A DNA stretch of 64,000 nucleotides from a virus. Positions within the stretch are counted from its first letter, which is position 1; each line of letters begins with the position of its first letter. The notes beneath the pieces were generated by a model that saw nothing but the letters and a program-made list of their open reading frames with translations, was not told where the DNA came from and did no database searches. Both the position numbers and the translations under genes were made by a program. The stretch lies in the IMG/VR virus record IMGVR_UViG_3300020154_000003, positions 248,001 through 312,000 of that record. One strand, given 5' to 3'. Positions 13,692-21,928 of this stretch are shown piece by piece.

Positions 13692-14141
13692 TTATTTAGC
13701 AATCTCCCCTTCTCGCCATTTTGAAAATGTTTCATCCATTTCCAATCTGGTTTTTTCATCATCAATTCCTAGCGTAAGAAGTCCAACAAGACTTTGAATG
13801 TCTTTTAGTGAGTATCTTGTTTGGTTCATTTTTTCATCGTATGTCGGTTCTTTAATCTTAGGTTTACTGCCTTCCCTAATGAAACGTTCAAACGCTTCAA
13901 GCTGAAGTTGATACTCTCTTTCATCTTGCTGTTTTTTCTGTTTTACTTCCTCGTGTCCACTTTTAAGATAATGGGCAGGGATGCCAGCAACTTTGGATAT
14001 TTGTTCCAGAAAATATGCGGTAATTTTAGTATGTTCATCCATGTATTCGGAAATCTTAAAATCTCCAGTTGCAGGATCAACACCAACAAGATATTGTGGC
14101 ACCTTTGCCTTCATCCAATGCTTATAATACTCTTCTCCCAT
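13692..14141 (-). CDS. hypothetical protein sharing a C-terminal domain with 13340
   Basis: 149 residues. A middle coiled-coil stretch (about 60-100, EEVKQKKQQDEREYQLQLE) precedes the YSLKDIQSLVGLLTLGIDDE domain shared with the adjacent gene. N-terminus contains YLVGVDPATGDFKISEY. It directly abuts the next upstream gene (14142). Function unknown. Confidence 0.7.
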   Translation of the reverse strand: MGEEYYKHWMKAKVPQYLVGVDPATGDFKISEYMDEHTKITAYFLEQISKVAGIPAHYLKSGHEEVKQKKQQDEREYQLQLEAFERFIREGSKPKIKEPTYDEKMNQTRYSLKDIQSLVGLLTLGIDDEKTRLEMDETFSKWREGEIAK

Positions 14142-14612
14142 TTAATCTGGTTGTGATAATGGTGATGTACCGAAAGTACTGGCTTGGGCTTTTCTTATTT
14201 CGTCAAGTTTGTCTGGTGAATACCACTCATTCCCTTTAGGATTTACCTCAGGATTTTTGCTGCATGGTTCACATATTGATCTTATCCAACCATTAGTACG
14301 TCCAACATTTTGATTAGTACCGCAGTTTTCGCATATACTATAAGAGAAGTCTTCCACAAACCCAATTATACCACTTATGTATTCGTCACCACCTTCAAAA
14401 TAAATTCTAAGACCTCCGAATTTTTCTTTGATTGTTGAAATGGTGAATTCTAACGGAGGATTATTGCCGTACCGAGATTTCCATTCCAAGTAGCGTTGAA
14501 TTTTAAGTAACGCTCTGTCGAGCAATCCAACCCATCCATTACCACAGCTAATACCGTAGTGTAATTGAAGCATGGATTTGTATTTCTCTTGTAGTTCCTC
14601 AGTTGTTTTCAT
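14142..14612 (-). CDS. zinc-ribbon protein with KEKFGGLRIY motif
   Basis: 156 residues. A helical N-terminus with GNGWVGLLDRALLKI, then STIKEKFGGLRIY (about 64-76), then a ribbon with CENCG (about 102-106) and CEPCS (about 120-124). This combination is frequent in uncharacterised phage proteins from many hosts. The four cysteines probably bind zinc. Biochemical role unknown. Confidence 0.7.
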   Translation of the reverse strand: MKTTEELQEKYKSMLQLHYGISCGNGWVGLLDRALLKIQRYLEWKSRYGNNPPLEFTISTIKEKFGGLRIYFEGGDEYISGIIGFVEDFSYSICENCGTNQNVGRTNGWIRSICEPCSKNPEVNPKGNEWYSPDKLDEIRKAQASTFGTSPLSQPD

Positions 14613-14623
14613 TGATGTAAAAT

Positions 14624-14854
14624 TTAATAATCAAATACTTTTACGACATTCCATCCCTTTGGAACATAGACTTTCATTTTACCAACACCGCTCATATCTG
14701 GATACCTGTACTTACAACGAACAAGATATTCATAACCTCTATCTTCGATTACCTTACCAAAGAAGCGATAGTTTCCGTATTTCTTCACATCTTCCTCAGA
14801 TTGAGTACCCATTTTGGAAACTGCCTGTGTCGGATGATAAAACATTATATACAT
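14624..14854 (-). CDS. small beta-rich hypothetical protein
   Basis: 76 residues, mainly strands (YRFFGKVIEDRGYEYLVRCKYRY, MKVYVPKGWNVVKVFDY), suggesting a small barrel. It is 3 bases from the upstream gene, so part of the 15871-13340 unit. No family recognised. Confidence 0.6.
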   Translation of the reverse strand: MYIMFYHPTQAVSKMGTQSEEDVKKYGNYRFFGKVIEDRGYEYLVRCKYRYPDMSGVGKMKVYVPKGWNVVKVFDY

Positions 14855-14857
14855 TTT

Positions 14858-15871
14858 TTATTTTTTCCTCTTTTTACTTGGTTTCGATTTATGTTCTGAA
14901 ATCATAATTGGTTCTTTAATTATGATTTTCTCACGACCCCTATCAATAAAGGTCTTCACATTTTCGTTGTTGATTTCATGTGCCTTCTCATTCAATGTTT
15001 CCAGTACCACATCAAGGGTAAGGTTACAATAATCGTCAATCCAATCTCCAACGTAGTAAAGTCTTCGTGAATTTTCCATCACCCCGAATAAGATAGGGTC
15101 TTTGTCCCTTTTCTCTTTTTCCTCTTTAGTGAGGTTGGTTGCATCGTTATTAGGATCGTAATGTAAAATTACGTAGTTGTCGAACACGAACGTTAAATCC
15201 AATTTCTCCTTCACATCCAGAATCTTGGTAGGGATAGGCTTGATGAAGTTTTTCATCCAAGTTAGCTTTAATTTATTATCCCTGTCAGTTTTTCTGTAAA
15301 AATCAACTACTTGCTGCTCAGTCAAATAAAGATTCAAACCGTATGCCACCAACTGAGCCTCAGACTTAGCAGCAGTAAGTCTACCCTTCAATTGTTCCAC
15401 CAGAGAAACCTGACCTGCTTTCTGAGCATTGTTGATCGCTGTTTCATAGTGAATTGCAATGTCTGTCAAGGTTTTCAATTCGTTCAAATTAGTAGCTAGG
15501 CTCGTAAAGAATTCAATGATTGTCATTGCCTTCTTTCTTTCAAGTTGAACGGCCTCTTTTTGCTTCTGTTTTTCTTCCCTCTTAGTTCGCCACTTTTTAA
15601 ATAATCTTGAAATCAGGCTCTCTTTCTTCGGGGTAGAATCCGTATTTCCAATAATATAGGTATTCAACCCGGATGTACCAGTAGCTGTGTTCCATGAAAT
15701 AACATTACCCATCGACCAGTCCTCGCTTGGCACTGCTAGTCCATCGCTAATCGCAATACCACTAACTTGGGAACTTTTAAGTTCCACAGATTCACCAACT
15801 TTGTACTTGGGAAGATTCTTGTCAATTTCGAATCTTTCGAAGACTTCTAATTTATCATTATGTGTTACCAT
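14858..15871 (-). CDS. hypothetical protein with central helical region
   Basis: 337 residues. The N-terminus is beta-like (KYKVGESVELKSSQVSGIAI), followed by a basic helix (about 84-112, LFKKWRTKREEKQKQKE) and a long helical region (about 115-200). The C-terminus is basic (KSKPSKKRKK). No enzymatic motif is seen. Its size and long helices suit a structural or scaffold role, but the position among accessory genes does not support a virion component. Confidence 0.65.
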   Translation of the reverse strand: MVTHNDKLEVFERFEIDKNLPKYKVGESVELKSSQVSGIAISDGLAVPSEDWSMGNVISWNTATGTSGLNTYIIGNTDSTPKKESLISRLFKKWRTKREEKQKQKEAVQLERKKAMTIIEFFTSLATNLNELKTLTDIAIHYETAINNAQKAGQVSLVEQLKGRLTAAKSEAQLVAYGLNLYLTEQQVVDFYRKTDRDNKLKLTWMKNFIKPIPTKILDVKEKLDLTFVFDNYVILHYDPNNDATNLTKEEKEKRDKDPILFGVMENSRRLYYVGDWIDDYCNLTLDVVLETLNEKAHEINNENVKTFIDRGREKIIIKEPIMISEHKSKPSKKRKK

Positions 15872-15883
15872 GAGTAATATTTT

Positions 15884-16270
15884 TTATTTTGTTACTGCTT
15901 TACTGCCATCGAAATATCCTTCCGTGGTATCGATGAAAATAGGCGTTTTGAACATTTCAATCTTATCTGGATTTTCATCAAAAGCATTATTGCTCTTTAC
16001 TGGTGAAACTCCTTCCGCAGTTGACAATGTTATGTGTGGGAATTTGTTCTTTGATTTAGGATTTTCCACTAATAAAGCGTCTACCTGATCGGTTGTTATT
16101 CTACCAATGATTGGTAAGTTTACCTTGTTACCTAATTCAATATTATCACCATTCTTAGGTCTGAACTCTATCGTTGAGTGGTGATAAAACGTGTTAGGGT
16201 GTACGGGAGGAAACATACCCTTTAACTTAGAGACGTTGTCTACAAATAATGCGTGATAATTGATGTTCAT
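15884..16270 (-). CDS. 2H phosphoesterase-like protein (LigT/2'-5' RNA ligase fold)
   Basis: 128 residues with two H-x-T motifs: H31-S-T33 within FYHHSTIEF and H79-I-T81 within FPHITLS. Two such tetrapeptides about 50-70 residues apart define the 2H phosphoesterase superfamily, which hydrolyses 2',3'-cyclic or other cyclic phosphodiesters (tRNA-repair CPDases, ThpR, and the phage anti-CBASS enzyme Acb1). Substrate cannot be read from sequence; overall length and motif spacing differ from T4 Acb1. It sits next to a deoxyribosyltransferase-like gene (9 bases away) and a Nudix gene, which supports nucleotide or RNA-end processing. Confidence 0.6.
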   Translation of the reverse strand: MNINYHALFVDNVSKLKGMFPPVHPNTFYHHSTIEFRPKNGDNIELGNKVNLPIIGRITTDQVDALLVENPKSKNKFPHITLSTAEGVSPVKSNNAFDENPDKIEMFKTPIFIDTTEGYFDGSKAVTK

Positions 16271-16279
16271 ATAATTAAT

Positions 16280-16771
16280 CTAACCGTATAATCTTTCTTC
16301 CCAAATTACTCTCATATGCTTGCTGAATTCCTCAAAAGTTTCATAGAACGGAACGTTGTAATAATTACAAGTAAATTCAACATTACCTCTCCTATAAAAT
16401 CCCTCAGGACAGCAAACAAATAATTTATTTTCTTTGGCAGTTAGCCCAAGTTCAGCGAGTGTTATTGGTGATTTTGTATTAGGGTCAAAATACATGACCA
16501 CATAATCTGCCAATTCAAGACCTGATAATTCCCATCCAACTTGGTAGGCAAACTCAGGATTATTTACTGATTGCTCCCATGACGAGTCCCAATCCAGTCT
16601 TCTAGGATTTAGAAAATTTATCTCTAAATCTTCGTACTGAGTGACAAACTTATCTTGCCAATTTTCAGCTTTTCCCATCTCAATAGAACCAGCAAGAAAT
16701 ACGGTTATACCTCCATTTCTATTCATTCTGGAGGTAAAATCGTTCTTATTTGTTGGTCTAATAACTACCAT
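16280..16771 (-). CDS. nucleoside 2-deoxyribosyltransferase-like protein
   Basis: 163 residues. ITVFLAGSIEMG (about 22-33), NFLNPRR, WELSGLELADYVVMYFDPNTKSPITLAELGL (about 81-111) match the Nuc_deoxyri_tr2 family, with the N-terminal strand-GSI loop and the acidic residue before the TLAELG helix in place. Classical members exchange the base of deoxynucleosides; relatives cleave NAD-like or other N-glycosidic bonds. It overlaps the Nudix stop by one base (TAATG). Likely role: salvage or remodelling of nucleotides during infection, or neutralising a nucleotide signal. Confidence 0.75.
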   Translation of the reverse strand: MVVIRPTNKNDFTSRMNRNGGITVFLAGSIEMGKAENWQDKFVTQYEDLEINFLNPRRLDWDSSWEQSVNNPEFAYQVGWELSGLELADYVVMYFDPNTKSPITLAELGLTAKENKLFVCCPEGFYRRGNVEFTCNYYNVPFYETFEEFSKHMRVIWEERLYG

Positions 16772-17205
16772 TATTGTTTCTCTACATACTTGTCATGTTC
16801 CATATAATCGATTGTCACAGGCATGAAACCTGAGTCCAATGCCATCGCAACTAACCATTTGATGTTTGGCAATACTTCACCTCTATATAAGCTATCAACC
16901 CATAAAGTAACAACTTCTTCTTCAGTAGTTGTTTGAAGTGCTTCAAGATCACCAAACGCCACGTAACAGAACACATCAAAATTGCTATTTTTCATTAGCG
17001 CAAAATATCGCCATTCATTATGAATATGACCAGTTTCTTCTCTGAATTCCCTGATCATGGCTTCGTGTGGTGCTTCACCTTCTTCAATCTTACCTCCGAT
17101 ACCATTCAATTTACCTGCCTGCCAATCAGGCTTTGTTTTCTTAATTAAGGCTACCCTTTTCTTATCTTCTGAAAAATAGAACCCTAAAACATATTGTTTT
17201 GCCAT
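16771..17205 (-). CDS. Nudix hydrolase
   Basis: 144 residues with a complete Nudix box: GGKIEEGEAPHEAMIREF followed by REETGH (about residues 37-60), fitting G-x5-E-x7-REUxEExGU. The residues before it (DWQAGKLNGIG) are typical of NTP- or ADP-ribose-hydrolysing members. It would hydrolyse a nucleoside diphosphate linked to another group. Translationally coupled to the deoxyribosyltransferase-like gene, suggesting a joint pathway. Substrate not deducible. Confidence 0.85.
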   Translation of the reverse strand: MAKQYVLGFYFSEDKKRVALIKKTKPDWQAGKLNGIGGKIEEGEAPHEAMIREFREETGHIHNEWRYFALMKNSNFDVFCYVAFGDLEALQTTTEEEVVTLWVDSLYRGEVLPNIKWLVAMALDSGFMPVTIDYMEHDKYVEKQ

Positions 17206-17206
17206 A

Positions 17207-17392
17207 TTAAATATAATCGTTTAAGTCGTCAAACATTGGATTTTCATCTTCCTCCACGGGTGCTTGACAATTGTAACAAATATAAGAATTTTCTTGATTC
17301 CCAACATAGATATTGTCGGAAATTTCATAGTTTGTTAACTTTCTCTCACATTCTGAACATTTATGTTCTTTCGTTTCGTCATTCATATCCAT
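17207..17392 (-). CDS. small zinc-ribbon protein
   Basis: 61 residues with two C-x-x-C knuckles (KCSEC near 11-15 and ICYNC near 38-42), so a single zinc ribbon, followed by an acidic tail. One base separates it from the Nudix gene. It could be a nucleic-acid or protein adaptor. Start overlaps the previous gene (17379) by 14 bases. Confidence 0.65.
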   Translation of the reverse strand: MDMNDETKEHKCSECERKLTNYEISDNIYVGNQENSYICYNCQAPVEEDENPMFDDLNDYI

Positions 17393-17654
17393 GTTCGATC
17401 CTCCATTGTTTTATAATCGATAGTATTGTTGATTTTGGAACCAGATCACATTTATTTGTTATTTCCTCAATTCGATTAGCAGGAATGTCGTAATGTGGCC
17501 TCGGTTTGCTGTTTTTTATTTTTTTATTTTTGTAATGGAAAAAATGTCTTCCGATACTTAAATCATCAGCCATTTTGTGAAGATTTTGCAAGCTGTATGG
17601 TAAACAAATGAGATGTCTACCACCATCACACAAATATTTTAGTCTTTCTTCCAA
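17379..17654 (-). CDS. DUF4031-like protein
   Basis: 91 residues. The DUF4031 pattern is present: RHLICLPYSLQNLHKMADDL (about 13-32), GRHFFH and PHYDIPANRIEEI (about 52-64). Function of the family is unknown although it is widespread in phages. The frame opens with a TTG at 17654 inside the preceding gene; no ATG exists before the conserved region, so a TTG start (here or at codon 8) must be used. Overlaps 17639-17992 by 16 bases. Confidence 0.7.
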   Translation of the reverse strand: MEERLKYLCDGGRHLICLPYSLQNLHKMADDLSIGRHFFHYKNKKIKNSKPRPHYDIPANRIEEITNKCDLVPKSTILSIIKQWRIEHGYE

Positions 17655-17992
17655 AGCAGTAATGGTTTCCCTGAATTTATTTTTGTCTTATGTTCCAATA
17701 CCTTTGGTACTGGCATATCTGAAGGAAATTTATATTGGAATTTATACCCTATGTAGTTGAATAATTCACGTTCATACTCATCCATCTCCAACTCAAATTT
17801 GAGATCAGGATATTGTTTGAAAATATCATTCACCTCCTTTTGAATCAATAACATAACCAAGAACACCGAATGATCGAAGGCATGTTCAACCATCATATCA
17901 TAAGCATTCCATTTAAGAATTAAAGCTTTAAGCTTTTTCTCAGGAGTATTACCTAGTGCTTTGGTTCGGAGGATTGTTGGATATTTTTTCAT
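17639..17992 (-). CDS. hypothetical protein
   Basis: 117 residues, mostly helical, basic N-terminus (MKKYPTILRTKALG). The start lies within the end of the upstream gene (44-base overlap with 17949-18167), consistent with tight packing. No family recognised. Confidence 0.55.
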   Translation of the reverse strand: MKKYPTILRTKALGNTPEKKLKALILKWNAYDMMVEHAFDHSVFLVMLLIQKEVNDIFKQYPDLKFELEMDEYERELFNYIGYKFQYKFPSDMPVPKVLEHKTKINSGKPLLLWKKD

Positions 17993-18167
17993 CTTTTCTA
18001 ACAGGGATATTTTTCTTAACGATGGCTATCCATTCCGCTTTAATTTCATCTTGGATTTCTTCATCAATATCGTCCCAAGCATTTTGCAGCCCACCTCTAT
18101 CCGTAAGGTCGTTCAATATCTCAGTGACAATTTTTTTGGAAAGAATATTAATTTGATTTAACGTCAT
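17949..18167 (-). CDS. small helical phage protein (DxIDEEIQ type)
   Basis: 72 residues from the ATG at 18167. The open frame extends 27 codons upstream, but only the internal ATG lies just outside the neighbouring gene that ends at 18170. LTDRGGLQNAWDDIDEEIQDEIKAEWIAIV (about 21-50) is a motif common in short unnamed phage proteins. Function unknown. Confidence 0.7.
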   Translation of the reverse strand: MTLNQINILSKKIVTEILNDLTDRGGLQNAWDDIDEEIQDEIKAEWIAIVKKNIPVRKDEKISNNPPNQSTR

Positions 18168-18169
18168 AT

Positions 18170-18511
18170 TTACTTTGTAATTGTAAAAGGTAATTTCCAT
18201 TTTTCTGACAATCCTTTTAGGTATGCTTCTTGGGTCAATCTTTCCCATTCATGATCGTCACTGAATTTAAAGATTGGAATTTGTAGAGAATCATCAAAAC
18301 TGAAAGTTGCATATGACCTACCTCTAAGGGTTACATGGTCTTCATGGATGATAATACTCTCAGCATTCTGAAGATTGCTATAAACATAAATCCAGTGCAT
18401 TATCGATCCTACTGACTTGTATGGACAATCACTCCACCAACCGGAATAATGTTTAATTGCCGTATTTTGAAAGCGTATTTCTTCTTGGCTTAATTCATCA
18501 TTTTCCTTCAT
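18170..18511 (-). CDS. hypothetical protein
   Basis: 113 residues. Tryptophan-rich start (HYSGWWSDCPYKS), then strands (AESIIIHEDHVTLRG, YATFSFDD). Overlaps its upstream neighbour by 14 bases. No family recognised. Confidence 0.6.
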   Translation of the reverse strand: MKENDELSQEEIRFQNTAIKHYSGWWSDCPYKSVGSIMHWIYVYSNLQNAESIIIHEDHVTLRGRSYATFSFDDSLQIPIFKFSDDHEWERLTQEAYLKGLSEKWKLPFTITK

Positions 18512-19454
18512 ACCAGTACGGTTTACCTTTATGTTTACTATTCAATAGTTTTTTTACTTTCGAATGAAATTTTATGTCTATCCAAATGTCTTTCAAGGTT
18601 TCAACGTTAGTAAGCGTCAATTGTGGTTCTATTTCTTGAATAAGCTTCTCAACTTCCGCATTTCCTTCGTCTGTTTTTCTGAAGTCTATGTACTTCCAAT
18701 AGGAAGCCATGTTAGCATCATAGATTTTATTATTATCCTTAGAATCACGAATCGCCTGATCAATAGGATGTTTTTTACCCCATGCATCTAAGTGTTGGAT
18801 TCTTGCGATATGCGCAGCCCGTTGTTTCGTTGTTGGGATTAGTTTAAATATTTCTTTTCGCCTTTCATCATCCAACAAGAAGAAACAGATTCTGTCCTCA
18901 CTGTATGGTGTGTAATTGAAACCATTTTCCAATGGTGTGCCCCATCCATCCCCACCAAGGGCCATATTCCAATCAGTTCTCCTTTTCTCCCATGCTTTTT
19001 TACCAATCTTTTTTGGCTTATCACACTGATTTTGATAATGATAATCCTCAATTTCGGGCATTGACTCAAATACTTCTCGCAAGTCCTTCTTTTCAGTATA
19101 AAGGAGGATTAAAATTTCTCCTGTTTTAAGAGGTAAAATGTTGATGGAGAAACCAAAATCCACATCCGGGTCTCGCTCATTAGAGATTTTAATGTGTGCC
19201 ATTCTCTTAGCGATATACCGCTCTATACCAAACTGTAAGTTGCCGCCATCTTTCGAAACGAAGTACATTGCTTCGTCATAGATTCCAAATTGATTCTTAT
19301 CAAGGACTTCGAAATATGTTTTAAAGAAAGTTTGATAATACAAATTCTCTGCAACAGGCTTTACCTTATCCCTTAAGCGAATACAGAAACTATGTACTTC
19401 ACTTAATGAAAGAGATTTTTTGAATTTATAACCGTTGTAGATTTTGGTGCTCAT
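18498..19454 (-). CDS. conserved phage protein, unknown function
   Basis: 318 residues. Opens MSTKIYNGYKF, followed by mixed alpha/beta (about 1-120), a helical region with two basic patches and a C-terminal helix ending in KHKGKPYWYEGK. The opening and the length recall an uncharacterised protein found in many T4-like phages. No catalytic motif could be identified. It is 2 bases from its upstream neighbour. Confidence 0.65.
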   Translation of the reverse strand: MSTKIYNGYKFKKSLSLSEVHSFCIRLRDKVKPVAENLYYQTFFKTYFEVLDKNQFGIYDEAMYFVSKDGGNLQFGIERYIAKRMAHIKISNERDPDVDFGFSINILPLKTGEILILLYTEKKDLREVFESMPEIEDYHYQNQCDKPKKIGKKAWEKRRTDWNMALGGDGWGTPLENGFNYTPYSEDRICFFLLDDERRKEIFKLIPTTKQRAAHIARIQHLDAWGKKHPIDQAIRDSKDNNKIYDANMASYWKYIDFRKTDEGNAEVEKLIQEIEPQLTLTNVETLKDIWIDIKFHSKVKKLLNSKHKGKPYWYEGK

Positions 19455-19456
19455 GA

Positions 19457-19669
19457 TTATTGCATTGGGATGTTTGGGTATTGTTCTAACATGCTTCTTT
19501 TAACTTTCTGAGCAAGTCTGAAATCCTGTTCACTATCAAAAAGAAAGCTGTAATGGTTTTTATCGTTGTATGATGGGATGCCTTTAAAATTGATTCCCTG
19601 ATTTTTTAGTCTTGTTAAAAATACTCTATGTGAATCTTCGTTTATATTCGCTCTGAATCCTAAAATCAT
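19457..19669 (-). CDS. small hypothetical protein
   Basis: 70 residues with strand-helix-strand-helix pattern (MILGFRANI, SHRVFLTRLKNQGI, HYSFLFDSEQDFRLAQKVKRSM), a ferredoxin-like half that often serves as a small binding domain. No family recognised. Confidence 0.6.
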   Translation of the reverse strand: MILGFRANINEDSHRVFLTRLKNQGINFKGIPSYNDKNHYSFLFDSEQDFRLAQKVKRSMLEQYPNIPMQ

Positions 19670-19699
19670 TTTAATTAAACCTGTTATATTTTTAAATTA

Positions 19700-20179
19700 T
19701 TACATATTACTATTGGAATATTCAGGGTTGCCAGTAACTTCCTCAATCAACCATTCGGGGATGCTGAATTTATCGTCAATACTTTGCAATTCAATTTCAG
19801 CGAGTACTAACCCGCTTTTATGTCCACCAAATACGTCAACCTCCCAACGTGACTTATATACATAAACCACATATCTAACTTTTTCTATTAGCGGAGTTTT
19901 ACAGTATGATAACAACCTATCGATTTCATGAGTTGATGCGACATCATACTCAAATTCATCGACACCTACACTTCCATCGTTTATTTTGATGGTTAAAACA
20001 CCTGCAATACCATCTTGGTTTTCGACTTTCCTAATTCTTACTACTTTAATATCATCAGCATGGAGATACCCTTGAGTGATTTTGGAAATCGATATTGGTT
20101 TGTTAGTCATTCCAATATAATCATTGAATAGATCAAAATTCACCAAAAACTTTCGCTCAATTTCTCTATTTAGGCTCAT
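19700..20179 (-). CDS. CYTH-domain protein (triphosphate tunnel metalloenzyme)
   Basis: 159 residues from the ATG at 20179. The hallmark E-x-E-x-K reads EIERKF at residues 5-10, and further tunnel strands follow (KVVRIRKV near 46, GVLTIKIN near 60, EFEYDV near 75, VRYVVYVYKSRWEVDVF near 100, LVLAEIELQS near 122). Family members hydrolyse inorganic or nucleoside triphosphates or cap RNA ends. The start is fixed by the ATGA overlap with the upstream gene; a longer frame to 20230 would run inside it. In a phage a role in RNA 5'-end repair or triphosphate removal is possible. Confidence 0.85.
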   Translation of the reverse strand: MSLNREIERKFLVNFDLFNDYIGMTNKPISISKITQGYLHADDIKVVRIRKVENQDGIAGVLTIKINDGSVGVDEFEYDVASTHEIDRLLSYCKTPLIEKVRYVVYVYKSRWEVDVFGGHKSGLVLAEIELQSIDDKFSIPEWLIEEVTGNPEYSNSNM

Positions 20180-20481
20180 ACAAGGTGTGGTATAATCATT
20201 AGAAGTATTGACACCGTTGTAATAATCCAAAACGGCTTTCTACTTGGATGACAGTGTTTATGGGAGCAGCTAGACTTTTTATGTAGGTAGTACATATAAT
20301 AACCAACTGCAATAGAGGCTAAGTTAAGGATTATCAACACCCCTTCATACTCGTGCATAAACTCGAAATAATGTCCCATCGATGTAAGACCGATCACAAA
20401 ACAAACTACTGGCATTACACAGCATAATGAATGTGCAATTAAGGTGACAAACATTAATGACAATACCGACTTATTATTCAT
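20176..20481 (-). CDS. MerC-like small membrane protein
   Basis: 101 residues with about four hydrophobic segments (8-30, 46-63, 84-99 the clearest). The first segment carries HSLCC, and a loop holds CSHKHCH, a potential metal-binding cluster. The size, the cysteine pair in the first segment and the His/Cys loop resemble MerC-type membrane proteins of Bacteroidota. Whether it transports metal is unknown. It overlaps the CYTH gene by four bases and follows the AAA+ gene by four bases. Confidence 0.55.
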   Translation of the reverse strand: MNNKSVLSLMFVTLIAHSLCCVMPVVCFVIGLTSMGHYFEFMHEYEGVLIILNLASIAVGYYMYYLHKKSSCSHKHCHPSRKPFWIITTVSILLMIIPHLV

Positions 20482-20485
20482 TTTT

Positions 20486-21469
20486 TTAACGACTACCGAA
20501 CCCTATAGATTTTCCTCCAAACTTCTTTGAATTAGGACGTTCTTCGTTCAATTCTTTCAACGTCTTTATTACTTCCTCGAACGGATTTCCTTGAATAACC
20601 GTTGAGACTATTAATTCACGTAAGTGAGCAATAGACATTTTCTCTGTTTGCTTAACCCATTCATCCAAATTTATCGCAGCAATATCGTGAGGCTTCAAAG
20701 TCTTCTCGAAATAATATTTCCTCACTTCATCATTAGGAAGTGTAATTTCATATCTTTTATCGAAACGCGATGGTCTATTGATAATACGTTCGCCAAGTTC
20801 CTCAGGGAAGTTAGTGGTGGCAAGATAAACGATGTTATCCATCTGATTCATTCCGTCAAGAATGTTTAATAGCAGCGTTTCAGTTGCTTTGCCTGCATTG
20901 AACAGTCCATCAATGTCTTCAATGATTGTAACAATTTTACGGTTGCGCTCAACCACTTTGAAAGTCGAATGCATGAAGTTGCTGTAGAACTGTACATCTT
21001 CAGGAGTTTCAATTCTAAAAACAACACCAGATTCTTTTTCAATAAGATGTTTTACAATAAGTTGTATGATGTGTGACTTTCCGCAACCGGGGCTACCATA
21101 CATTAAAACACCTCGTTTATACGTCAAACCGTACTCTGTAAATTTCTCACCATTCTCCCAAAAACTAACAATGTCTTTAAGAATGCTTTTAGTTTCAGGC
21201 ATAGGAAGTTCCAAAATACTGTCAGTACTGTGACCCATTTTTCTGACAAAGTATTTCTCCTGTCGTTGATCATATCCAATACTATAAAATCCTGTTGGAA
21301 TTTTATTTGCTAGTTGAACTTGATACTCTGGATAATAAATTCCTCCACCGTGAGTACTCCACTGAATATATTTTGGGGTTTCTAATACTATCTCTTTATC
21401 TTCTGGAACGCTTGGTTCACTATTACCGTAATTATAATTATCTGCTTGATCAATCGTCTCTACTCTCAT
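20486..21469 (-). CDS. AAA+ ATPase
   Basis: 327 residues. Walker A GSPGCGKSH (125-133), Walker B TIIEDID (181-187), sensor 1 ATTN (217-220), then a PSRFDKRYE block (233-241) with the arginine-finger region. This is a classic AAA module close to the Cdc48/FtsH/BCS1 group. The N-terminal 100 residues are unrelated and may bind substrate. Likely a protein remodelling or unfolding motor. One gene in a tight leftward run with the MerC-like and HAD genes. Confidence 0.85.
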   Translation of the reverse strand: MRVETIDQADNYNYGNSEPSVPEDKEIVLETPKYIQWSTHGGGIYYPEYQVQLANKIPTGFYSIGYDQRQEKYFVRKMGHSTDSILELPMPETKSILKDIVSFWENGEKFTEYGLTYKRGVLMYGSPGCGKSHIIQLIVKHLIEKESGVVFRIETPEDVQFYSNFMHSTFKVVERNRKIVTIIEDIDGLFNAGKATETLLLNILDGMNQMDNIVYLATTNFPEELGERIINRPSRFDKRYEITLPNDEVRKYYFEKTLKPHDIAAINLDEWVKQTEKMSIAHLRELIVSTVIQGNPFEEVIKTLKELNEERPNSKKFGGKSIGFGSR

Positions 21470-21472
21470 GCT

Positions 21473-21928
21473 TTACTTAATAAATTTTAAAATTAATTCT
21501 TTAACATTTTCTCCGCACAGACCGTCAATGGAATCACAAAGAACAAAGTTTGGTACTTTTTTAGATTTTAAATTTAAGTCATCAAAGGCAACCCATTTTT
21601 CAGGTTTATGTTCATTTAAATAAGTGCTAATTTGGTGTATCCTATTTATTTCAAGATCAAACATTTTCACATTTTCATTTGAGATCATACCAACGGGCTT
21701 TTTTATTATCCCATTCCATTCGAAAATCTCCCCTATTTGTTCCAATGTCCAATACAATCGCCAATCTGAGGATAGAACCAGATCAGCATCAGTTTCTCGT
21801 AAAATTTCGTTAAGAACTTCAACACATTTAGGATTCATGCGGTAGATACTACCCCACTTTGTTTCTTCGCGCTTCCCACACTCATCAGTTGCCAGTGGGC
21901 CATCAATATCTACAAAAATTAATTTCAT
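21473..21928 (-). CDS. HAD-superfamily phosphatase-like (HAD_SAK type)
   Basis: 151 residues. Motif I IFVDIDGPLAT (D6-x-D8), motif II SSDWR (about 53-57), motif IV with AFDD (about 114-117). The SSDWR-type second motif and the short length fit the HAD domains first described in Swiss Army Knife RNA-repair proteins. Such enzymes remove phosphate, possibly from nucleic-acid ends. A second, longer HAD of the same type is encoded at 23622. Confidence 0.75.
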   Translation of the reverse strand: MKLIFVDIDGPLATDECGKREETKWGSIYRMNPKCVEVLNEILRETDADLVLSSDWRLYWTLEQIGEIFEWNGIIKKPVGMISNENVKMFDLEINRIHQISTYLNEHKPEKWVAFDDLNLKSKKVPNFVLCDSIDGLCGENVKELILKFIK

